From: G020348185 sp964525045
Lineage (GTDB): Bacteria > Nitrospirota > Nitrospiria > Nitrospirales > UBA8639
Assembly: GCA_964525045.1 (NCBI GenBank)
Contig: CAZGFD010000003.1
Location: forward strand, 1 to 64,000
Direction: 5' to 3'
DNA: 64,000 nucleotides
Positions 1 to 7,743 of the stretch are shown piece by piece. A program made the translations under genes and the position numbers. How positions within the stretch are numbered: position 1 is the first letter of the stretch; the number at the start of each line of letters is the position of its first letter. Below the pieces are notes generated by a model. That model was not told the origin of the DNA. It did no database searches and saw only the letters and a program-made list of their open reading frames with translations.

Positions 1-67
1 GCTGTCACAGCTAATATAACGCCGCAGCACTATAACAGGAGCGTCCATACCATTAGGTAAAGGCGAG

Positions 68-961
68 ATGGCGCTTGGCAATGCTGTGGGCAGCAATATT
101 ATTAACGTATTGTTGGTCATCGGAGTTTCCGCCGCCATCACCCCCTTGATGGTATCTCAACAACTCATCCGCTTGGATGTACCAATTTTAATTGGCTTAT
201 CAGTATTCGCGTGGGCATTGAGCGTCGATGGTCGCTTGAGGCGAGGAGATGGAATCCTGCTAATTCTAATTGGAACCGTCTATACTGGCTTTCTCATTTT
301 CCAAAGTCGAAAGGAAAGCGAAACGGTTCAGGAAATGTATAGAAAAAAGCTAGGTCCGGTGCTCGTGAAAAAATGGAAGGATTGGCTTTTTCGCCTGGGC
401 TTTGTGATCGTTGGGGGCATCTTGTTGGTATGGGGCTCACGGTGGTTCGTATCGGGAGCCGGCATTATGGCCCGATCATGGGGGATGAGTGAACTTGTGA
501 TTGGCCTCACCATCCTGGCAGTGGGAACTTCGTTGCCGGAGATAGCGACATCGGTGGTTGCCAGTATTCGAGGTGAGCGAGATATTGCAGTGGGCAATGT
601 GGTAGGGAGCAACATTATGAACCTCGTGTTTGTTTTGGGATTTTCCAGTATCATGGCCCATACAGGGATTCCGGTTCCATCCTCGGCAATCCGGTTTGAT
701 ATGGTCGTCATGATTGCCGTGGCCATTGCCTGCTTGCCGATCTTCTTTACGGGCTATACCATCTCCCGCTGGGAAGGATTGTTATTTCTGGGTTATTATA
801 TGGCCTACATCCTCTACCTGTTTCTGAACTCTACGGAACACCAGGGTTTGCCTACCTTTAGCTGGGTCATGATGGCATTCGTCATTCCCTTGACCGTGAT
901 CACTTTACTGGTGCTGACCTATCAATCCTATCGAGACCGCCCAAGGGAGCCCCAATATTAA
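68..961 (+). CDS. Calcium/sodium antiporter (CaCA family), N-terminally incomplete
   Basis: Inner-membrane cation exchanger of the CaCA (YrbG-like) family. The second alpha-repeat is intact around residues 145-190, with the motif VGTSLPEIATS followed by GNVVGSNIMN. The protein opens directly at the end of the first repeat (ALGNAVGSNIINVLLVIG), so the first two membrane helices and the first GTSLPE motif, both needed for ion binding, are missing. An in-frame TAA lies at 17-19, 49 bases before the ATG, so this frame cannot simply extend upstream. Either a frameshift or small insertion has broken the gene, or the sequence near the window edge is faulty. The rest is membrane-rich with about seven helices. 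Family assignment is firm; whether the product works is doubtful. Confidence 0.75.
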   Translation: MALGNAVGSNIINVLLVIGVSAAITPLMVSQQLIRLDVPILIGLSVFAWALSVDGRLRRGDGILLILIGTVYTGFLIFQSRKESETVQEMYRKKLGPVLVKKWKDWLFRLGFVIVGGILLVWGSRWFVSGAGIMARSWGMSELVIGLTILAVGTSLPEIATSVVASIRGERDIAVGNVVGSNIMNLVFVLGFSSIMAHTGIPVPSSAIRFDMVVMIAVAIACLPIFFTGYTISRWEGLLFLGYYMAYILYLFLNSTEHQGLPTFSWVMMAFVIPLTVITLLVLTYQSYRDRPREPQY

Positions 962-1202
962 TTGTTTGAAGTACGGCAACCTTTTGTTGACCGCTCAAAT
1001 CCAATAGACATGAGAAGGCCAAGCACGCGACCAACACGAAAATTATTTGACTATCGCCCGGAGAAATTGGTCCATTTCCCTTTTTTTATCCTTCCTTGCT
1101 CATACGGGCTATTTTCCGTGAATCAGATTATCAGAAGTTTGATGGTGTGATGGCGTTCCTGATTCGCTTCCGAATGTGGGCGAATAATAAAGACAAGTAA
1201 AA

Positions 1203-1231
1203 TTGACAAAAAGTCATTTAAATATTACTAT
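1203..1231 (+). promoter_or_regulatory. Probable sigma-70 promoter of the ModA-like gene
   Basis: A perfect -35 box TTGACA at 1203-1208 is followed by a 17-base spacer and a -10-like TACTAT at 1226-1231. The start codon of the ModA-like gene lies about 55 bases downstream. The rest of 962-1285 shows no convincing gene. Confidence 0.5.
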
Positions 1232-1285
1232 TTTGATCCATCCTTCTATGTTGGCGTTCCAAAAGGGTAAATTCGTTTTAGTCAA

Positions 1286-2092
1286 GTGAAGTTTTTCATC
1301 ATGATCATGAAACAATTTCAAAGGGACTTCCGATCCCTGATTTGCGTTTTCCTCTTCATTTTTGGGGTTTATCCCATTTCTGCTCTTGGGGAGGAGGTTC
1401 GGGTAGCTGTGGCGGCCAACTTTCTCACGACCTTCAATGTGATTGCCAAACAGTTTGAAGATGAGACGAGCCATAAAATCTTGGTGAGTCCGGGGTCAAG
1501 CGGAAAGTTATATGTGCAAATTCAACACGATGCTCCCTTTGATCTTTTTTTCTCCGCAGATGCCCGACGTCCCGAACTCCTTGAGCAAGAGGGATATGCA
1601 ATTCGGGGGAGTCGATTTACCTATGCAGTGGGGCGGGTGACCTTGTGGAGTCCCGAACCATTGTTCATCAACAACGACGGAAAGAAGGTCTTGCATCAAG
1701 GAGATTTTGAGTATTTAGCGATAGCCAACCCTAAAACCGCCCCTTATGGGCAAGCAGCAGTTCAAATTTTGAAACGGTTGCGGTTATGGAGCCAGTTACA
1801 GGATCGATTGGTATTTGGGGAAAATATCGGACAGGTTTTCCAATTTGTTTTCACCCATAATGCGCAATTGGGCTTTATCGCTCTTTCCCAAGCCCTGGAT
1901 CCCAAATTCCAAAACACGGGTTCTCGGTGGGATGTGCCTCTCCATCTCTATGATCCGCTAACTCAGCAAGCGGTCCTCCTTACCAGAGGGCAGTCCAACC
2001 CAACGGCCAAGTTGTTTTTGATTTATATGAAGGGGAAACCAGCCAGGGACATCATTGAAGGATTTGGGTATGGAACGGATTATCATGATTGA
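1286..2092 (+). CDS. modA: Molybdate-type ABC transporter substrate-binding protein (ModA-like)
   Basis: Periplasmic binding protein of the ModA/WtpA type. An N-terminal signal peptide (residues about 10-36, ending near ALGEE) precedes the family motif VAVAANF, then SPGSSGKLYVQI and FFSADARRPELLE, which correspond to the oxyanion-binding segments. The later segments AIANPKTAPYGQAA and GQVFQFV are also typical. The length of 268 is normal. GTG at 1286 or the in-frame ATGs at 1301 and 1307 could be the start. No permease or ATPase gene (modB, modC) lies beside it, so it is either an orphan or works with a transporter encoded elsewhere. The specificity could also be tungstate or sulfate. Confidence 0.85.
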   Translation: MKFFIMIMKQFQRDFRSLICVFLFIFGVYPISALGEEVRVAVAANFLTTFNVIAKQFEDETSHKILVSPGSSGKLYVQIQHDAPFDLFFSADARRPELLEQEGYAIRGSRFTYAVGRVTLWSPEPLFINNDGKKVLHQGDFEYLAIANPKTAPYGQAAVQILKRLRLWSQLQDRLVFGENIGQVFQFVFTHNAQLGFIALSQALDPKFQNTGSRWDVPLHLYDPLTQQAVLLTRGQSNPTAKLFLIYMKGKPARDIIEGFGYGTDYHD

Positions 2093-2350
2093 GCCGTCGA
2101 TGTGATATTGTGTGAAAAACTTTCCACTCTGCAAAAAAATTTGTTGAAGAATGGTCTCTCAATTCTGTTCCCGTCCTCTGTCTGGCTCTGAATCATTAAT
2201 GGCTTCAGTTCCTTTTAACGGCAAGGCCGGCCCTGGGTTTTGACACCCCTCGTCCAACCCCTTAGCCTTCATCGTATTGTATTTTCTGAGACCGGTTGAA
2301 ATTCTTAAAAAAGAATAGACCCTCACATCAATAGAACTGGAGGAACCCTG

Positions 2351-3361
2351 ATGAGTGATCACCCTACACCTGAAACGATTATGAAAATTGGCATGGCCTT
2401 TTGGGAATCAAAAACCCTCATGAGCGCTGTTGAGCTAGAAGTCTTCACCCTACTGGCTCAAAATCCCCTTGATGCGGAGGCGCTTCGAGCACGATTAGGA
2501 CTACACCCTCGGAGCGCGCTGGATTTCTTTGATGCCCTTGTTTCAATGGGCATGCTAGATCGAAAAGGAGGGCTATACCTCAATACACCTGAAACGAACC
2601 TGTATTTGGACAAAGGCAAACCGTCCTATATTGGGGGTTTCTTAGAAATGGCCAATGCACGTTTGTATCCTAACTGGGGATTGCTGACTCAAGGGTTACG
2701 AACCGGCCAACCCCAAAATGAGCTGAAGGAAGAGAAAGACTTTTTTAAAACCTTATATGAAAATCCCGAAAAACTTAAAGTATTTCTTCAAGCAATGACA
2801 GGGCTAAGCATGGGCGGGAATAAGGCCATTGCCGAAAAATTTCCCTGGCAAAACTATCAGACCTTCATCGACATTGGGACAGCACAGGGTGGGTTACCCG
2901 TACAGGTCGCTCTCGCTCATTCTCACCTTACCGGTGGGGGGTTTGATTTACCGGTTACCCAGAGCATATTTGAGGAATACATCAATTCGAATGGACTGGG
3001 TGAACGACTTCGTTTCATCTCGGGGGATTTTTTCAAGGATTCCTTGCCGAAAGCAGATGTCTTGAGTATGGGACATATCTTGCATGACTGGAATTTAGAA
3101 GAAAAGAAACTCTTGATTGGGAAAGCGTATGAAGCCATCCCATCGGGGGGCGCCTTGATTGTTTTCGAGTCATTAATTGACGACGAACGGCGTACCAATA
3201 CCTTCGGCTTGTTGATGAGCCTTAACATGCTCATTGAATTGCCGGGAGGGTTTGACTATACCGGTGCCGATTGTTCGGGCTGGATGCGTGAAGCAGGATT
3301 CCGGGAGACCCGGGTCGAGCACCTTGTCGGCCCAGACTCGATGATCATTGGGATAAAGTAA
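2351..3361 (+). CDS. SAM-dependent O-methyltransferase (acetylserotonin / hydroxyneurosporene type)
   Basis: Class I methyltransferase with the layout of plant-type O-methyltransferases. A winged-helix dimerisation domain spans residues 10-90 (ALRARLGLHPRSALDFFDAL). A Rossmann domain follows, with motif I read as FIDIGTAQGGLPVQ, a variant of the usual DVGGGxG. The catalytic-region motif MGHILHDWN matches the family pattern in which the histidine acts as base. The segment GGALIVFESLIDDE is the usual post-motif. A GGAGG-like ribosome site precedes the ATG by about seven bases. The substrate is unknown; neighbours give no clue. Its stop codon directly abuts the stop codon of the convergent gene. 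Confidence 0.85.
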   Translation: MSDHPTPETIMKIGMAFWESKTLMSAVELEVFTLLAQNPLDAEALRARLGLHPRSALDFFDALVSMGMLDRKGGLYLNTPETNLYLDKGKPSYIGGFLEMANARLYPNWGLLTQGLRTGQPQNELKEEKDFFKTLYENPEKLKVFLQAMTGLSMGGNKAIAEKFPWQNYQTFIDIGTAQGGLPVQVALAHSHLTGGGFDLPVTQSIFEEYINSNGLGERLRFISGDFFKDSLPKADVLSMGHILHDWNLEEKKLLIGKAYEAIPSGGALIVFESLIDDERRTNTFGLLMSLNMLIELPGGFDYTGADCSGWMREAGFRETRVEHLVGPDSMIIGIK

Positions 3362-5665
3362 TCAGCGGGGGTTATTGTTTCGCTGAGCGAACCGCTTTTT
3401 AAAGATTCCATTGGTCCGCTTCATGCGACGATGGATTTCTTTTTCCAAGGCTTGGGCCCCCTCATGCCAATCTTCAGTGATAAAACCAAGCCGTCTGGCT
3501 AAAAAAATCATGCCGTCCGAGTTGGATGGAGGAAGCACTAAATCCTGTGCATTACCTCGGACGATTCGCAGGGCATCAATCAATTGGCGGAGAAACAGAT
3601 AGTCCTCCTGAAGGATCTTGGCTTCCTGGTTGTCCAATAATTCGGCATCGAGGAGTGCGTCAAGAGCTTGCAGGGTATTTGAAGTTCGAAGGGCCGGTAC
3701 GGTATGCCCATGCATGAGTTGAAGATATTGGATGGTATATTCGACATCAACGAGGCCACCAGGACTGTATTTGACGTGAGTGGAGCCCTGCGCGACGAGT
3801 TCCTTGGTCTGTCGGTTTCGCATGTGCAAAGCCGTATCCAATGGCCAAGGCCTTTCATCAAACACAAACTGGTTTCGGTGTTCTTCGACTTTTTTCCCGA
3901 GAGTGGTATCTCCCGCCACATATCGTAGTTTGATCAGGGCTTGACGTTCAAACGGAGCCGCGGCCCCCGAGGGCGCGTAATAATCCTGAAATTCTTTTAA
4001 GGAGGTTGCCAAAAGCCCCTGATCCCCATGTGGGCGCAGCCGGGTATCGATATGAAAGATCCCTTCTTGTTTCGCTTCAATCCATCGTAAGATTTCTTGC
4101 ACCAGTCGTTCAAAATATTCCCCGGTATTCATGTTGGATTTTGTGGTAGATGTATTGTCGATTCCGTAAACGAACAGAACTTCGATGTCGGACGCATAGC
4201 CCAACTCCTGTCCACCCAGTTTCCCCAATCCGCAAATGGTGAATGAGACCGGGTGACCATTGGCCAACCTTGGTGCTTTGAGTTCGCGATCAACTACCGT
4301 TTGAGCTTCAATGTAGGCCTGTTGAAGGATCACCTCTGCTAAAAGAGTCAGGGCCTTGGAAAATTCAGGTATGGGAGTGTTTTCTACCAGGTGTTTCATA
4401 TCTATCCGAAATAATTCCTGATCTTTGAACTGGTTAAATCGCGTTTTTCGGGTTTCGATATCTTTACCTTTTCCTATTGCTGACCGGAGGCTTCTTGCCA
4501 GGTCGCCTTTGCTACGAATCAGCGGGCCTTCCAAAAGATTTTGCATAACCGGCAGCAGGTTGGCATGTTGTCGTCTTAGAAAGTCCTCCCAAAGATAATC
4601 GCTAGTTCCGAATAACTGTGCCAGATGAGCCAATAAGGGTTTTTGGGTCAATATGGACAGTTCGGCGCCTGTCTGGTCTTCGTGGAAGAGCTCATCCAGT
4701 AATTGATCAAAATGTTCTAAGGCTTTAGCCGGATCAGGTGCCCAGGTGAGAAAATGGGTAAATTCCTTAATGAAGGCGGCCGCCGCAGTCAGTTCTTGTT
4801 GTTCATTTTTCTCTTCGATCTTTTGTCCATGACGCCCATGAACAAAGAACCGGTTTCGGACCTTGTTCCCCTCTACCTCGATGAAAGCTTTAGCCAGGTA
4901 GATGCCTCGCATCGTCAAGGCGTTGGCAAATGTGTAAAGAAAGGCGGGTGTGTCGGTGGATCGAATGTCCATAACCGTTTCCTTAGGGGCCAGGGTGTTA
5001 TTGAATCTGATTTGAACAGGATGGATGAAATCTGTTTCCCTTGCTTGAATCTTTCCCAGGGTTTCCACCAGATGCCGGTTGACCTGACTGCGGGCTTGTC
5101 GAATATGGTTGGCATCGAGAAGTTGGAGCATGTCCAGGAGTTCCGCCTGCAATTGGTCTTGGTGTGATTGATCAAAGTCAAACCCCGGTAAAACCTGGAG
5201 TAGGAAAACATCGACGACCTTCTTACGCGAGAGACCTGGAAGGCTGGAACGGGATGATGGGCGAATGGGTTTTTTAAAGTGAGTGGCTTGAGCCCCGGGA
5301 AAACGTAATTTCTGTCCCGGGGATTTCTGTGCGGGCGAAGCGGAATCCGTAAAGGTAAAAATGAAGGCTTCCCGGATATCAAGTCCAAATGCCGAGAGGC
5401 TTCCACAAATAGTGGCGAATTCTGAAAAATAATCATAGGCGACAATGGTGAGTTGGTACGATCCGGCCTTTCTCTTCTCTATGTGAATGGCACAGGGCCG
5501 GTCAGGAGATAACTGATTCGCCAATTTGAGATGCCCAATGACCTGCTGACCGCTAAATTGTTCAAAGTAATCCGGATCCATGCGGCTGACAAAGTCCTGA
5601 ATGACCTCCGTCTTTATGTCAGAATCCCGACCCAGGAGCTTTTCGATTTGCGATAATCGATTCAT
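3362..5665 (-). CDS. GlnE-like nucleotidyltransferase with N-terminal ACT-like domains
   Basis: About 767 residues. Residues 270-767 form one GlnE-type module: a helical segment (AQLFGTSDYLWEDFLRR), the nucleotidyltransferase motif GLGKLGGQELGYASDIE near 479-495, then DTRLRPHGDQGLLATS and GGLVDVEYTIQYLQLMHG. The ERQALIKLRYVAGD segment resembles the C-terminal (adenylylating) half of E. coli GlnE more than the N-terminal half. The second metal-binding Asp of the usual SDxD is Glu here (SDIE). Residues 55-165 and 225-285 resemble ACT domains as found in GlnD, with TPAFLYTFANALTMRGIYLA as the clearest stretch. I start at ATG 5665 because a -10 box lies just upstream; TTG at 5689 is the alternative. 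The likely role is modification of glutamine synthetase or PII, inferred from family only. Confidence 0.8.
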   Translation of the reverse strand: MNRLSQIEKLLGRDSDIKTEVIQDFVSRMDPDYFEQFSGQQVIGHLKLANQLSPDRPCAIHIEKRKAGSYQLTIVAYDYFSEFATICGSLSAFGLDIREAFIFTFTDSASPAQKSPGQKLRFPGAQATHFKKPIRPSSRSSLPGLSRKKVVDVFLLQVLPGFDFDQSHQDQLQAELLDMLQLLDANHIRQARSQVNRHLVETLGKIQARETDFIHPVQIRFNNTLAPKETVMDIRSTDTPAFLYTFANALTMRGIYLAKAFIEVEGNKVRNRFFVHGRHGQKIEEKNEQQELTAAAAFIKEFTHFLTWAPDPAKALEHFDQLLDELFHEDQTGAELSILTQKPLLAHLAQLFGTSDYLWEDFLRRQHANLLPVMQNLLEGPLIRSKGDLARSLRSAIGKGKDIETRKTRFNQFKDQELFRIDMKHLVENTPIPEFSKALTLLAEVILQQAYIEAQTVVDRELKAPRLANGHPVSFTICGLGKLGGQELGYASDIEVLFVYGIDNTSTTKSNMNTGEYFERLVQEILRWIEAKQEGIFHIDTRLRPHGDQGLLATSLKEFQDYYAPSGAAAPFERQALIKLRYVAGDTTLGKKVEEHRNQFVFDERPWPLDTALHMRNRQTKELVAQGSTHVKYSPGGLVDVEYTIQYLQLMHGHTVPALRTSNTLQALDALLDAELLDNQEAKILQEDYLFLRQLIDALRIVRGNAQDLVLPPSNSDGMIFLARRLGFITEDWHEGAQALEKEIHRRMKRTNGIFKKRFAQRNNNPR

Positions 5666-5674
5666 TTGAATCTC

Positions 5675-5725
5675 AGTATACTGAATCAATCGAAGATTGT
5701 AAGGCCCGTACCCTCAACGTATAAT
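5675..5725. promoter_or_regulatory. Divergent promoters between the two GlnE-like genes, sharing a -35 hexamer
   Basis: Rightward: TTGTAA (5697-5702), 17-base spacer, TATAAT (5720-5725), with the ATG at 5736 only ten bases beyond, so the mRNA would be nearly leaderless. Leftward: the same hexamer read as TTACAA, 16-base spacer, TATACT (plus-strand 5675-5680), with the ATG at 5665 nine bases beyond. Neither gene has a clear Shine-Dalgarno. Sharing one -35 element would make the two promoters mutually exclusive. This is a pattern read by eye. Confidence 0.5.
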
Positions 5726-5735
5726 CAGATGTACC

Positions 5736-7367
5736 ATGACCCGTCGACCTTCAAAAGGGTTGTATCGTCCTATCTTACCAAAACGCTCCAAACGGGCTGA
5801 TCCTGCTCCCCTTTTACTGGCGGCTCACTTACAGCCTGAAGAGGTATTTAAGATTTTGGAACCGTATGGGTTTCAAAACCCGTCCAAGGCTGATGCCAAT
5901 TTGCAATCGATGGCAGGAGCTCCGCAAGAGCGACAAGGGCTTGCAACGATATTAAGGGATTTACTGGCCGCTGTGAGTCAATCAGCTGATCCGGACCAGG
6001 CCCTGAACGAATGGGAGCGGTATCTCCAATCCGGCATCAATCGTGCCCAGCTGTTTCAATTTTTGGCCCAGGGGCCCAGATTGTTACACCTATTATGTAA
6101 CATTTTTGGGAATAGCCCTGCGATGGCTCAAACCCTCATTCGTGATCCTTTGCTCGTCTATTGGTTGGGAGAAGAATCAACCATTTCTCGTGCCCCAAGG
6201 GCCACTCATTTAGGTCATCTGTTGGACGATTCCCTGCATACCTTTACCACAACGGCATCGAAGCTTGATGCCCTCCGCCGGTTTATGCGGAGAGAAATGT
6301 TGCGGATTGGAATCCGTGATTTGCTTCGTCACGCGAACGTGGTCGAGACCGTCGTTTCTCTGTCTGAATTGGCGGGCGTGGTGATTCAATCTGCCTATCA
6401 AATAGTTGAATCTGATCTTCGAAGAAAACATGGTCCACCATTCCATCGAAATCAACGAGGGTATGAATATGAGACGGGGTTTGTCGTATTGGGAATGGGG
6501 AAACTGGGGGGAGGGGAACTCAATTACAGTTCAGATGTTGACTTGGTTTACCTGTATGAGTCCAGTGAAGGAGAAACCCGCGCTAAGCCGGGCCAGCGAA
6601 GCGTATCAAATGAGACATATTTTGAAACCCTCTCCCGGGAACTTACAGGAGCCTTGGCGGATATCACGCAGGAAGGAACGGTCTTTCGGGTAGATTTGCG
6701 GCTACGTCCTGAGGGCTCGTTAGGACCCTTGGCTCGTTCGTTGGATGAAGCTATTCGCTATTATGAATCTCGTGGCCGTAATTGGGAGCGATTGGCTTTT
6801 ATCAAAGCCCGGCCCATTGCCGGGCAAAAGCATGTTGGGCAAAAATTTCTGCGACGGCTCAAAACGTTTGTCCAGGGGGACAAAGCCGATCCTCCCCAGC
6901 GAGTACTTGAAACCATTCGATCGCTCAAAGGGCAAATTCAGGATAAAATGATTCGCCGTGGAGAAAATGATCGTCATGTGAAATTGGGCACAGGCGGAAT
7001 TCGGGAGATCGAATTTATTGTCCAAGCCCTTCAGCTTCTCCATGTTCGGCAATTCCCCGGGGTGATGAAACGGAACACGCTGGAGGCTCTTTCATATTTA
7101 AATCAGGTCAGGGTCCTATCCAAAAAGACGGCTGACCAATTGGCGCAATCCTATATCTTTCTGCGCGATGTCGAGCATAAGCTTCAAATGGAAAATGAGC
7201 TCCAAACCCACCTCATTCCTCAGGATACGACCGAAGTGGCCAAATGTGCCATTCGATTAGGGTATCCCAGAAAATCTACAACTCAAGAGACGGCCACCCA
7301 CTTTCTTGAGGATTATCGGCATCATGCCTCCAAGGTTCACCGTTTTTACAATCAGATCATTGGATGA
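5736..7367 (+). CDS. GlnE-like nucleotidyltransferase, N-terminal-half type
   Basis: 543 residues, about half of a normal GlnE (around 940). It corresponds to one GlnE module. Residues 110-145 carry the helical signature (LLHLLCNIFGNSPAMAQT, then LIRDPLL). The nucleotidyltransferase site GMGKLGGGELNYSSDVD (253-269) keeps both acidic residues. VDLRLRPEGSLGPLARS and YYESRGRNWERLAFIKARP follow, and GTGGIREIEFIVQALQLL (about 424-441) opens the C-terminal helical domain. The RNWER...KARP pattern matches the N-terminal, deadenylylating half of E. coli GlnE. Together with the divergent neighbour it makes a complete but split enzyme with the halves on opposite strands. The first 35 residues are basic and Pro-rich. 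Confidence 0.82.
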   Translation: MTRRPSKGLYRPILPKRSKRADPAPLLLAAHLQPEEVFKILEPYGFQNPSKADANLQSMAGAPQERQGLATILRDLLAAVSQSADPDQALNEWERYLQSGINRAQLFQFLAQGPRLLHLLCNIFGNSPAMAQTLIRDPLLVYWLGEESTISRAPRATHLGHLLDDSLHTFTTTASKLDALRRFMRREMLRIGIRDLLRHANVVETVVSLSELAGVVIQSAYQIVESDLRRKHGPPFHRNQRGYEYETGFVVLGMGKLGGGELNYSSDVDLVYLYESSEGETRAKPGQRSVSNETYFETLSRELTGALADITQEGTVFRVDLRLRPEGSLGPLARSLDEAIRYYESRGRNWERLAFIKARPIAGQKHVGQKFLRRLKTFVQGDKADPPQRVLETIRSLKGQIQDKMIRRGENDRHVKLGTGGIREIEFIVQALQLLHVRQFPGVMKRNTLEALSYLNQVRVLSKKTADQLAQSYIFLRDVEHKLQMENELQTHLIPQDTTEVAKCAIRLGYPRKSTTQETATHFLEDYRHHASKVHRFYNQIIG

Positions 7368-7743
7368 GATTCTGTATCAATGGTAGTTCTTGTCCTGAAT
7401 AAGACCCTTTTGGTTTTAGGGATGGTTCTATTTCTTTGAAAAAATATATCCAATATCGAACAAGGAATGTCGAACCACGAAGTGTTCCGGAGAAGGAATT
7501 GACTGGGGGGCAGAGTTTCAAACCCAGAAAAACTTTCTGGGTGGCTATGCACTCACTGTGTTGGTCCACGACTTAATCTATCCATTCGCTGTTCAGTACT
7601 CGACGTTCAATATTGGATATTCTCATGGATACGTGGTCTTCCAATCTCTGGGGAAGGGTTGAAATTCCTTTGAATATGATTATCTACATAAGGAATCTCA
7701 ATAAGGGGTATCTCAAATAACGGGTGTGGGGAGGAAGATTGAT
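7368..7743. other. Intergenic stretch without a recognisable gene
   Basis: About 375 bases upstream of clpB. It holds short text-like repeats of the kind aatatcgaa / gaatgtcgaac (near 7450-7480) and a related inverted piece near 7600-7620. I see no convincing heat-shock operator (no CIRCE palindrome) and no clear sigma-32-type promoter. Confidence 0.5.

Noticed and set aside
962..1150. A 62-residue protein downstream of the CaCA gene
   Set aside because: It starts right after the stop codon without a ribosome site and shows no protein-like composition.
7368..7743. CIRCE or sigma-32-type heat-shock control before clpB
   Set aside because: I found neither the CIRCE inverted repeat nor a convincing heat-shock promoter.
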